In this document: positions 35,125 through 64,000 of the stretch, piece after piece
How positions within the stretch are numbered: the first letter of the stretch is position 1
Layout: every line of letters starts with the position of its first letter
Source: Zonotrichia leucophrys gambelii
Taxonomy: Eukaryota; Chordata; Aves; Passeriformes; Passerellidae
Assembly (NCBI RefSeq): GCF_028769735.1
Contig: NC_088179.1
Location: 1,302,001 to 1,366,000, forward strand
Length of the DNA: 64,000 nucleotides
Direction of reading: 5' to 3'
Notes under the pieces: generated by a model
Database searches by the model: none
Seen by the model: the letters and a program-made list of their open reading frames with translations, nothing else
What the model was told of the DNA's origin: nothing
Program-made: the position numbers and the translations under genes

Positions 35125-37206
35125 CTTTTCTTTTCTTGAAAAAAGAAGAAGAATGAATCCAGTGGTCTGCTGCAAGACAGGCTTTTTAAAGATTCCTGAA
35201 GTGGGAATTCCCTGCCTAAGTGTCATATGAAAATTCTATCCAGTGCCTTTAGAAAAAGGGTTAATTTAACTTACCAAACAAGTCTACAAACCTATCCAGT
35301 AAGCAGAGTTCAGTTATATCTGCTGTGGGCTCTGATATGAGAGCAGGACAGTGGTCAGCAAGTTTGCCTTGTGTGTCATTAGTAATTAAAACCTGGAAAG
35401 CTTTTGGGGAAAGTGCCTTCAGCATCTGTGCCTGTGTTTTTAAAAGCAATATCTTCAAGGTGTTTCCAGTTCTACTAATGGGAAAAATGCATAGGCAAGT
35501 AAATCCCAAAGAGTCATCCTGGATCATTACCTGCAATTTAAAAAGCTCAATTATAATTCATATGCATCATTCTTAAAACCAACTAGATTTTTTTTGTCAC
35601 ATCATGCATGGGTTGAAATTAAAAAAACAACGCAAAAAGCCAAAGCAAAACCAAAACACCAACAAAACAAGCTACATTGGACAAATAAGAGAATCTCTGA
35701 GAAATGCTTTCTTCTGAAGGACAAAATGGCTGTTTGGTGAGCCACTACAACACAACTGCTGTGATGCCTGTATACATCAACCCTGTGGAACTTACTCATA
35801 GTGCTCATAAATGTCCAGCAGAGAAGTACAAGGCTACGTGACATGGAAAAGCAGTGGGTTCAGGCATGCACCTGTGAGGCAAAGTTTGAATCACAGTTTT
35901 TACCTTTTTGAATAGTATGGGTGAAGGCTGAGAGTTACTGGGTTCACTCTTTGCTCACTGCAATGTCTAAACTATTTAGGAAATAAAGGGATGTTGAACT
36001 CTGCATTCTCACAGTTTTCTGAATCATGTTATAAATTACCTGGTGATAGAGGTGGGGACTTGAGTTTGTGCCCTACAGGTTATAAATTGTTTTTTGGGTG
36101 TCTCATCTGCAGAGATGGCAGAGTATCCAGCAAGTATTTCTTGGCCTTTCTTCAGACAATCACTTACTGGAGCACAGTTAAACTACTGCATAAGCTGCTT
36201 GGCCACAGATAAAGAAATTGTGGAAAGGTTCCTCCTTTCACCAGAAAAATATCTGTGGCCCTGTCCATGTAGCCATATGAGGTGTTTTGGGTAATTCTGA
36301 AGCCTAGGAAACACCTGCATTTTGATGCACCACCATTACTGGGTTGGGGTTTTTTCAGTAAAGGTATTTTTTTAAGTCCTGCCTAGATTTCTGTACTAGG
36401 ATTCCTTATTTCCAGTACACAGTTGTACAGGTGAGGCACAAAGTTCATAAAAACTGAAATAGCACTTGAGAGTTGGAAAATGAATAGGATTGTCTGTGTA
36501 CCAATTTCCTGTAAATCACCAAAAACCTCAGGAACTGCCTTCCAGAGGAATTCTGAGGACAGCAGCCAGTAAGGAAATTGGTCAGTGCCAGGGCAGAAAA
36601 ACCCCATAAAGCCCCTGCAGAGCCAGCCCTGGCCTCGGGGTTCTGGTCTCTGTGCTTGCTCAGGAGGGTGAAAACAAGCACCATCTCTGGAACGTTGTTT
36701 GTTCCACTGGACTTTCCTCATCTGTTTTCCCAGAGTATTTCTTCATGAGATGGAAATTCTGACCCTCAGTGAAGCTATGCCAAACTGGGAGTCACCATTT
36801 TCAGTAACATGGTCATGAGTTTTAAAGAGCACTGGGAGCTGCACTTTGGGATGCATTAACTTGTAACCTCAGGAAAGGACACAAATTTCAGTTTCTGGCT
36901 GAATACCAAACACTGCTTTTGATATGGTAAGAATACTGATAAAATACAAATCATTGCATATCAGTGATGTAATCAGGAGGTCAGTCCCTGAGCATTCACA
37001 TTGCCCTAAAAAGAAAATCCATTGATATAATGTTAAACTAATGAATCAGATAAATTAATCCTTTTCTAAGTTTCATCTGTTTTGCTCACCAAGTTTTACT
37101 CTGAAATGGCAATTTCAGCCTCTGTGAATAGGGGTTGTTGATTGCAATGCTAATTGCCCTGTAACTGACTGTATGTACTAACAGCATATATAGCTTGTGC
37201 CATTGT

Positions 37207-37692
37207 TGTAAATAAAAATGACAAAGACTATAGGAGCACTTCATTACAGGTGCAATTTGAAAAATACCCTCCTTTCCTTTGATTTCCTCTTGTTTGTATT
37301 CAGACTTGTAATGTTGTCATGCTCTACTGTTTTTAAACAGTGCTCATTCTGTAGGTATAGAACAGTGTCATTTAATCTGTGTTTATAATACTGCACTACT
37401 CTGTAAATAACAAGATACTGCTTTCCAAGGTTTTTAAGACTAATTTTATCGTTTAGTTGTCTTTTCTTATCAATTTATGTACTGTTACTGTTACCTGTTT
37501 TTGAAAATGACAGTGTGTAATGAAGCAGTAAATGCAGAAATTTAGATGCAGAAAACTTCTGCTTACAGTTCTTCAGAATCTGTGTCAAAGCTGAGCAGTT
37601 ACAGGCGTGGAGCACTGCTAAATGGCAGTTACTTAAGCAATGATTTCTTTAAAACAGTGAGTTTTTCTTCTTGCTTGTTTACTCTGTAAATA
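37207..37692 (+). promoter_or_regulatory. Cluster of three Pumilio-type sites
   Basis: Exact TGTAAATA at 37207-37214, 37402-37409 and 37685-37692, matching the UGUANAUA Pumilio recognition sequence. The first overlaps an AATAAA signal, so use of that poly(A) site would lose the other two. Confidence 0.5.
37211..37216 (+). terminator. KLHL24: Candidate proximal poly(A) signal of KLHL24
   Basis: AATAAA about 2.1 kb after the stop codon. It is one of several, and its use is unproven. Confidence 0.35.
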
Positions 37693-40600
37693 ATTTGCAC
37701 TTATGGCCTTCTCTCTTACAACAGTTATTTTTAGATATACTAGGAAAGAACAATTTGACCTTGATTTAATGACAATGTGCCATATTTCTAGAAGGATGCA
37801 TTAATTTGGAAGTTGCATTCCTGAGCCACTTGTTCTCCAATGCATTTCACTTAGGTAGAGATGGATTCAAAGATTTAACCTCTCACTCTTATGCATATCT
37901 AGATGCTTGCAGTTTATGGGCTTGAGCAGCAAGTTGGTTTTAGTTTTTCCTTTGTCTCAGCTAGGATAGAAAATCATTAATGTCGTCTACTATAATCAAA
38001 TTATTTCCATCATAAAATGGTAGTAGCTCTAGGGCACCTGCACAAAGATGTAACTTCAGTCCAACCATACATATGAGGGCTCAAACATCTCCAAGTCACA
38101 CCTAAAAAATAAATTCTAAAAATTATCTTTACTCTGCTAAACAGAAATGAGTAAATATTTTTCTTCTCTGTTTTGATGTCCACTTCTGTTCTTAGCAGTG
38201 TGATGTTAATTGAAAAGACAGTTGATGCTTTCTTGCATCAGGCTTCTGGAAGGTTCTGAATCACTTACTGATCAGTGCAGCCTGTAGCCCTTGGCTGAAG
38301 CATTCCCCTTTTACAGCCATCAGCCCCAGAACACTGCCTGCTCATCTGGTGGTTGTAGCTGTAGACTCCTTCCTTGGGAGTGGTTCAGCAGGCACAATCT
38401 GTGGAATCTCTTCCATTTTATGCTGTGTGTCTGGGGGATTGGGCACTGTGCTTCCCCTCCAGCACCAAGGGGTCCAGACTGTACTGGTATTTTTTTCTTT
38501 TGACTGGCACCAATGCAGTTCTCATCAAAGGTAGCTTTGTTTGTATTCTGCTGAAGCAGAGATGTTCATGCAGATTATGTTGATATGGACCCTTATCATA
38601 ATTTAGTGAAGCTTTTTAAATAGCATTGTTAACATGGCAAAGTTTTGAGAGAGGCTGATGGTGGAGGAGGAGGAAATGCTCACGTGGACAGAGATTCAGA
38701 GGAAGCTTTGGTCACCTGTGCCTGAGAGCAAGGATGCTGCTGCCTGTTCAGTTCTTCCTCAGACAGCTGAGTTCCCCTCATTCTCCCAGGCAGACACTTT
38801 GTCCTGTTTGTGTTTGCCTTGCTGCACGGACAGGACAAGCAGCACTCCCTGCCTGTGACTCCACGTTTCCCCCTGCCCGAGGCACAGGGGTGCTGCTCAG
38901 CAGAGCCCGGGCTGAGGCCAGCCCTGGAGAGCAGGGACAGGAGAAAAGCATTGGAGCAGGCTCAGAGGTGGCAGGAGGACACCCAGCGTGGTTGGGGGTT
39001 CAGTTTGGCTGGGCTTGCTGAAACCAGGGTGTCCTAAGTTTGCAATTCCAGATGCTGAAACTCAGGTGGTAAAAATGGTTCATATTTGTCAATTCACTGA
39101 ACTCAGCTGGAGCAGTAAAGATGCAGACACGGCAATGGTGTGCTAGTGGCAATGCTCAGGAAAGCCAGGGCTTCGTTTTTCTGAATTGCCCAAATAGCAA
39201 GTTGCTGTGGGGTTCTTTTTTACCACTGAAGAGGGCAAAACCCAATTCAAGAGCATTAAGAATCTCACAGGACTTGATCATTGTGAGGCACAATGAATAT
39301 TTTCATCTGAATGTAGTCTTATGTACACAAGAAATGACAAATGAAATTATTTGTTGTGCCTGGTTAAGGAAATCTGAGCACCATATACTCAGAAAAGGAG
39401 CCTAGAGGGTTTCTAAGCAGAAACCTGCTATCTGGTTGGGGGCTGAGCAATGCTTTGGGTTTTGTAATATATGTTTAGCATACAAGTTTCCTCAGTGTGG
39501 AATTATTTCAGATGGCAATAATTAAAGTGGAACATGATTGTGTAACCAGCAGCCTCCCACCAGGCCCAAGCCAGCTGTGACTGTTCCCTGCTCGCTGCCT
39601 TTGTGTCACACACAAGTTCATGAAAACATTACTGTCTAAGAACTGTAAGCTGTTTGCAGGAATATTCCTTTTGTCCTACTGTAGAGATCCAGTCAATGCT
39701 AGTGTGTTTATGTGTGCACATCTGTATGTGAATTATTTTGTGATCATTCTCTGATAAAGGCCCTGCGTACAACTTGTTAACAGTGTAATTAGGGCTTAGT
39801 TTGTATGATTAGCTCCAAAGAAAATACTGTGTGTTAATTTTGAAAATACCTGTGCCTTGAATTCACCTGTATTTTTATCTGTTGTGAAGAAGAGCTTGGA
39901 TTACTCCTCCCAGTTTGTTATCTTTATTATGATTGTTCTGACTGTCCAGACTGTTAATGTCCTCCTAGGAGAAATAAATCTTGCCATTCATTAATTAGCA
40001 CAGTTAAACTTCTTGTTTAGAACATGCCTAGAATGCTTCCATTATTACAGTGCTATGGCAGATTTCATCTAGAGAAATCAGCATTTGTTTTTTTCTATTT
40101 TTTGTTTCCAGCAACGCCTCAATGACAAAGGACTGAGTTTAGTCTTTGACTTCCTGTCCTTAACATGTGCAGTTTCTTGTATTAGTCAGTAGCCTCTGTG
40201 ATATTTCTGAACTCTCCAAAGTCATCAACCTCTTGTTCAAGATACAAAATATGAAGCAATAATATGGTGCAGCATGGCAATAAGCAAATCAAGAGACTTG
40301 AATGTAATGTACTGTTACTAATTTCATCTGTGTAAATGCTGGACCTATGAGTCATTCTCCTTTTGGTGCACCTGTAGCACTTTGGAGTTGGATTAATAGG
40401 AACTACTTGGCCATGGAAAGAGAGTTTACCTCCTGAACTGTTACTCATGATATTTTCGCCTGAAATCATATTTTCATTTTCCTTTTTTTGCTGAGGAAAA
40501 CAGCAGTTCTTGTTATTCCTTGCCAGTTCCTTTATTTACTGAAACATAAAAGCTGTAGTTCCACGGAGAGCTGATCTTGCCCTCAGGAACAGCCTGGTGC

Positions 40601-40810
40601 AGCACAAATGACATTTGAGCAGGAAAGCTCAGACCACTTACTGTGTGCCAGAGTCGATGTAACAGATCTCACATATAACATTAAGGTCTTCAGATTGTGC
40701 TGACAGTAGAAAAGTGATTTTGTAATGTAGCACAATTGCAGTAACACCTGTTATATTTAAATATACTTCTTGCATAATTCTTTGAAAGTTTTTTAAAGTT
40801 CAGTGTATCT

Positions 40811-40816
40811 AATAAA
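40811..40816 (+). terminator. KLHL24: Candidate distal poly(A) signal of KLHL24
   Basis: AATAAA with a downstream GT/T-rich element (GTGGTTTATTTAG). It is the last good signal before the intergenic gap. Confidence 0.5.
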
Positions 40817-40835
40817 CATTTGCCTTTTGAATAGT

Positions 40836-42190
40836 TGACTGTGGTTTATTTAGTTTATGAGAAGTCCCAGGGTGGGGCTGGGTGGTACAAGGAGGAAACT
40901 CCCTGCTGCTGTTTTGGGCCGTGTATCTTGTTGGATTCTGCCCCTTGTGCAGCCTCTCTCCTTTGATCTGTTCTCCTGCCTCCCAGTCTAGGTGTTTTCC
41001 CTGCTCATATTCCTATCCTACCAAGGGGAATAAGGCAAGCTGGGGGCTGCACACAACAGTAAACTTGAAAGAAAACTGGAAAAAGTAAACAGCAGGAGGT
41101 GGGATGTGAGATATTGGTTAATCCTGGGTATTGTGAATGGACTCAGAAGGCAAAACCAGCGTAGGAAACTGGGAAAAGGTAACAAAACATTGGGAAGGTC
41201 ACTAACAAAACATGGCTTGGAAAGAATCCTGTAGGTTTATTCTCCTAAAATCAGAGGCTTGGCCATCTCAAGATGCCACACACATGTGGCAGGGCAGGGG
41301 CAAGGCCTGGTAGAGCCAGCTGAAAACGTGGCAGGCCAGCTGCAGCTCTAGTGAGGCCAGGCTCAGGTACAGCCACACACTGGCTCTTGCTGCAGTGCCA
41401 AAAACAACTTCCAGTCTAGTTCAGTGCTTGCAGAAGCTCAGCTTACTGGAATTGGAAAGAAAATGCAAGGGAATCCCTGCAGACTGCAAAGCAACAGAAA
41501 GATTTTTGAGAGCTGAAAAGCCCACCTTATAAGTCTTAAACGCAGTCAACTGGTGGCAGTATTCTTAAGAACAGCTTCTTCCTCTTTCCATTAAGCAGAA
41601 ATAAGGAAGAAAATAAAATTGAACTACATTACAGTCATTCCTGGTTAGCAGGATACTAATTTGAGTTTAAGAACAGTCTCCATTGACTTGCCATACTTCA
41701 CATCTGTTGCTTGGCAGAAAGGAAGGCCAGTAGTGGCAGAAAGGATAGTAGTGATCCTGAAATGAGCAGAAAAGAGGACCTTAGCAGCTAAGCTTTGAAC
41801 ATTCAGCACGGACTTGCTAATCAGAGGCCTCATAAATAAGTTTGCCAATCCATGAGTGAACAGGATGTAAATTTGTGCTGGTTCAGGGCTCACTCACTGC
41901 ATGAAGCATGAGACTGCCACAGACCATAGCACTGATGGCATTAGCTGCACCCACAGAGGTACTGCAGCCTGGCCAGAGCCAAACACAAACCACGACATTA
42001 ACTACACTCATTGCACTGGTTTAGCTCTGATTTGAGAATATGCAGTATGATGAGCACTAAATATGGTATAAGGGTTTTTTGAAACCTATCTTAGGGTAGA
42101 CCAGGGCTCCCATCCTGGCTCATGCTGTGAGTTCCTGCTATCCTGCACCTCAGTCATCCCAAGACTCCTTTCTTGGGTCTTTCCTTTTGC
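40836..42190. other. Intergenic gap between KLHL24 and YEATS2, no gene seen
   Basis: About 1.4 kb of ordinary sequence ending at a CR1 copy. No gene or RNA recognised. Confidence 0.6.
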
Positions 42191-42191
42191 T

Positions 42192-42655
42192 AATCATAGA
42201 ATCACAGAATCCATTAGGCTGAAAAGACCTCAGAGTCCAACCTATGACTCAACATCCCCTTGACAACTAGACCGCAGGACTAAGTGCCACATTCAGTCTT
42301 TCCCTAAATACCTGCAGGGAAGGTGACTCCACCCCGGGCAGCCCATTGCAATGCTTAACCCTTTCTGTGAAGAATTATCTTAATGTCCAACCCGACCCTC
42401 CCCTGGCGCAGCTTAAGGTGATGTGTTCTCATCCTGTCCCTTGTTCCCTGAGAGCAGGGCCGGCCCCACCTGGCCACAACCTCCTGGGCAGGGAGTTGTG
42501 CAGAGCCACAAGGTCGCCCCGGAGCCTCCTTTTCTCCAGGCTAAACAGCCCCGGCTCCCACAGCTGCTCCTCATGGCACTTGTGCTCCAGCCCCTGCCCA
42601 AACTCCGCTGCCATTCTCTAAACACACTGCAGCACCTCTGTCATCCTTTCGTGAA
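42192..42655 (-). mobile_element. CR1 LINE, 3' portion
   Basis: It begins AATCATAGAATCACAGAATC, the minus-orientation CR1 3' end. The minus-strand reading retains [20 protein letters not shown], typical of the CR1 ORF2 C-terminal region. It is 5' truncated and degenerate, and ends roughly 100 bp before the YEATS2 CpG island. Confidence 0.88.
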
Positions 42656-42759
42656 ATATCTTCCACGTTAAAAAGTCTCCCTCAGATCTTTTAACACATT
42701 ACAACACGGTTGTTCCAAGCAGCAAGTCAGGATCAAATCACTGCATTCGTCTCTCCGTA

Positions 42760-43560
42760 CAGGAACCTGACCACGTCTCCCATCTCGATTTCTGCGCTGA
42801 CGCGGGCGAGCGCCCGCTCTGCCCCACAGCCTGTGCCGGCCGCTCCGCCCTGAGGGAGCCGCATAGCGCCCCCGTCCCTGCCCCGGCCCGGCCCGGCCCG
42901 GCCCGGCCGCTCCGCCCCGAGGGCACCCGCCCCGGTGCCCGCCTCCCGGCGGTGCGGGCCGTGAGGCGGCACCTGCCCGCGGCCGCCCCGCCCCCCGCGC
43001 GCTGCCCGCCTGCGCGGGCCCGCCCCGGCCGTGACGGGCGGCGCTCGGCCCTGCGCTCATGGCGGCGGCGGCGGCGGCGGCGGGACGGCCCGGCGGGGGC
43101 CGGCGCTGAGCGCCCCGGGCGGCGCGGCGGGTGGGGGCGGCCGGTGCAGGCGGCGGGGCCGGGCCGAGCCGGGCCGGGCGGCGGAGCGCGGTGAGCGGCG
43201 GGGCGGGCGGAGCGCGGGGAAGGAGCGCGGCCGTGGCCGCGGCTTTGTGTGCGCGGCGGGGGAGGGGAGCGGCGCCGCCGCACGTGGGACCGGCCGCGGG
43301 CAGCGCTCCGCCCTCCGCGCCCGGGGCGGCACCGACACCGGCACCGCCGACACCGCCCCCCCGGCCGCCTCCGCGCCGCCTCACGCCTGCGGGTCGAGCC
43401 CCGCCGTGCTCCCGCCTCGGGGGCACTCGCTGCCCCCTCACGGGCAGGGTCGTGGCTCGGGTTGAGCGGTTCTGGGCGAGGGACAGCCGGTGTGTGAGCC
43501 CGCGGCAGTGAGCCGCGGGCTGTCCCGAGGCGCCGGGACCCGTCCGCTGGCCCCACGCTC
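42760..43560 (+). promoter_or_regulatory. YEATS2: YEATS2 CpG-island promoter
   Basis: A very CpG-dense block with a (CCCGG)n run near 42881-42910. A YY1-type CATGGCGGCG at 43058-43067 is a common mark of TATA-less start sites. A consensus donor GCG|GTGAGC at 43191 suggests a first exon of about 43045-43190 reading right. Start position not determined. Confidence 0.75.
43045..43190 (+). other. YEATS2: Candidate YEATS2 non-coding exon 1
   Basis: Lies between the YY1-type element and the GTGAGC donor at 43191. It contains a short uORF at 43059-43109: ATG followed by seven GCG codons, 16 codons in all, ending TGA. Exon ends are inferred. Confidence 0.4.
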
Positions 43561-43653
43561 CGGGAGTGCCCAGCATTGCCCTTCCACGGGCGGTGGTGCC
43601 TGTGGGGAGATCCCCGCTCTGCTGGGGTCACGGGTGGTGTCCCGAGCACGGCT

Positions 43654-43797
43654 CACGGGGCTCCTTGGCCGCCCTTTGCCAGCTGTACACGGGGTTCTTT
43701 GACAGCCCTTTGCCGGGGGGGCACGGGGCTCTTTGGCGGCCCATTGCCGGGGGACATGGGGCTCCTTGGCAGACCTTTGCCAGGGGGCATGGGGCTC
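43654..43797. repeat. 34-bp tandem repeat in YEATS2 intron 1, about 4 copies
   Basis: Units begin CACGGGGCTCCTTGGC or close variants at 43654, 43688, 43722 and about 43755, each with CCTTTGCC or CCATTGCC. Copies are diverged by several bases. Confidence 0.85.
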
Positions 43798-44043
43798 GGC
43801 CACTGCAGCTCTGCTGGGGCTGTGGGCACCCGGGTTCTGGTGAGCCTCAGGCGTCTGGAGGCATTTGGAGCTCCTGGGCTGTGCAGAACAGAAGCAGCTC
43901 CCAGCTGTGAACCTGTGCAATGATCAATACCCCACTAGAGAGGTTTCCCTTCTCTCTTGGGAGGTGCACCACATGGTGAGAGGTTGAAGCCTGGCCTGAT
44001 GGTCACTCTGGTTTTTATTTTTCCTGCTAGTGGAGTAGAGAAC

Positions 44044-62879
<18,836 letters not shown>

Positions 62880-64000
62880 GTGTGTAGTGTGACCTCAGAA
62901 GGCAGTGGCTTAGTCTCACCTGTTCAGGTTTGTTCTCCCTTCAGAATGATCAGTGCAACCGCAGTGTTTGAGTTTGTGCAGATGGCAAGTGCTCAGCAGA
63001 GAAAGGGGAAGGTGTTGGTTTGTGTGTGTGGCTGAGGGGATCTCAGACTTGAGCATTGTTTCCTATAGGAAACAGCACAGAGTGAAGCCAAACTCAACTC
63101 ACAGACACCTCAAAGAGAGCCTGTTCTTTTCAGGTAACAAGGGAAGGAGTGATGTAGACTGTGGTGCACAGCTTTAGACACAAAGAGTGCACAGGGTTTG
63201 GGTGACAGTGCTGGAGTGGATGTGACAAAGAGCTTGGAGAGGTCACAGGGACTGGCAGAGCAGTCTTAGGTCACAGTGTGGGGCCCAGATGTGGTAAAAT
63301 GCAGAGATTCTGGTTACCAGAACAGCCATGCTGGATTTTGTTACTGCTCTCAGCTTCTGCCTGGTCTAATTCCAGCTGGTTTGGATTCCTCTTTACTGGA
63401 TTCCCTCAGTGGTGACAAAAGCCTGGGGTCACAGGGAGGGCTGAAGTGCAGGACACAGGTGATGGATAGAGGAGTCAGTCAGAAGTCATTTATTGTTGTG
63501 ATAAATGGCCAAGCACTGCTGTCTATTTTAGAACACACTTGTTTGTGTATGTGTGTGCTTCCCAGCATCTCAGCAGCATGCCCAGGGCCAAGTGAGGGAG
63601 TGCAGCATCCACGGAACACAAACCATTTGCTGGGCATGGTTGGAAAACACAATAATTCTTTTTACTGTTGCTTCTTCCCTTTATCTGAGGGAACACAGCT
63701 GTCATGTTCATTTTAACTTCATCACAGAGGGAGTTGGTAGGGTCATTGGTAGGAATTGTCTAGCTGTATCTGAAAATTTTTAAGTATGTTTTGGGCTTTC
63801 TTGGTAACACTGATGCTGTTTCACCGATAGGGTTTGATTAATTGGGGTTTTTTTTGATTGGTTGGGGGATTTCTACCTCTTATTTTCTGTTTCTTCACCT
63901 CCAGCCTGACTGTCTCCTCTGCCTAAGTGTTTTATCATGGTTTGGGTAACCTTTGGGTTCTAATAGAGGTTTGTACGTGGAGGACAGGATGTGCAGATGC
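62880..64000 (+). other. YEATS2: YEATS2 intron 12 (partial, runs off right edge)
   Basis: No further YEATS2 exon was recognised here. Short frames are unsupported. Confidence 0.7.

Larger units (their letters stand above)
35125..40835 (+). other. KLHL24: Probable long KLHL24 3'UTR
   Basis: About 5.7 kb after the stop with no coding exon. AATAAA hexamers occur at 35982-35987, 37211-37216, 38107-38112, 39973-39978 and 40811-40816. The last is followed by GTGGTTTATTTAGTTT and is my choice of distal end. Several UGUAAAUA motifs and AU-rich stretches are present. I recall the human mRNA as also having a long 3'UTR. Which signals are used cannot be told from sequence. Confidence 0.6.

Noticed and set aside
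42668..43649. Minus-strand frames of about 300 codons and several plus frames at the YEATS2 CpG island
   Set aside because: Same GC-composition effect. No recognisable domain, and the region fits a promoter and first exon.

Overview
The window is vertebrate nuclear DNA, almost certainly from a bird. Genes are split by GT..AG introns, and promoters sit in CpG islands. Three CR1 LINE copies carry the avian-type ATTCTATGATT-like 3' end, and one LTR-like repeat resembles those common in songbirds, so a passerine is likely but not proven. Three protein-coding genes are supported. Their order and strands, KLHL6(-) - KLHL24(+) - YEATS2(+), match the human 3q27.1 arrangement known from memory.

Layout. 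1-3.2 kb: start of KLHL6 on the minus strand, with one coding exon and the first part of intron 1. 3.2-19 kb: intergenic DNA with an LTR-like fragment, two CR1 copies, several tandem repeats and an isolated CpG-rich block at about 11.4-11.7 kb. 19.0-20.3 kb: CpG-island promoter of KLHL24. 24.9-35.1 kb: six coding exons that join in frame into a complete 600-residue KLHL24. 35.1-40.8 kb: probable long KLHL24 3'UTR. 40.8-42.7 kb: short intergenic gap with a CR1. 42.76-43.56 kb: CpG-island promoter of YEATS2. 44.0-62.9 kb: eleven YEATS2 coding exons (517 codons plus 1 nt), including the whole YEATS domain. The gene runs off the right edge.

Roles. KLHL6 and KLHL24 are BTB-BACK-Kelch substrate adaptors for CUL3 ubiquitin ligases. 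They are paralogues lying head to head. YEATS2 is the acyl-lysine reader and scaffold of the ATAC histone acetyltransferase complex. I see no operon, mobile resistance element, CRISPR array, intact virus or novel multi-gene system.

The most useful new-looking observations are at the level of control. Two tiny uORFs, one a bare ATG-TAA, sit just before the KLHL24 start. An overlapping uORF covers the KLHL6 start. A 17-copy minisatellite runs to within 15 nt of a YEATS2 exon. A perfect 16-bp hairpin lies in KLHL24 intron 2. Three Pumilio-type sites cluster in the KLHL24 3'UTR. Exon joins were made by eye from splice consensus, reading frame and recalled family sequence; no alignment was run.
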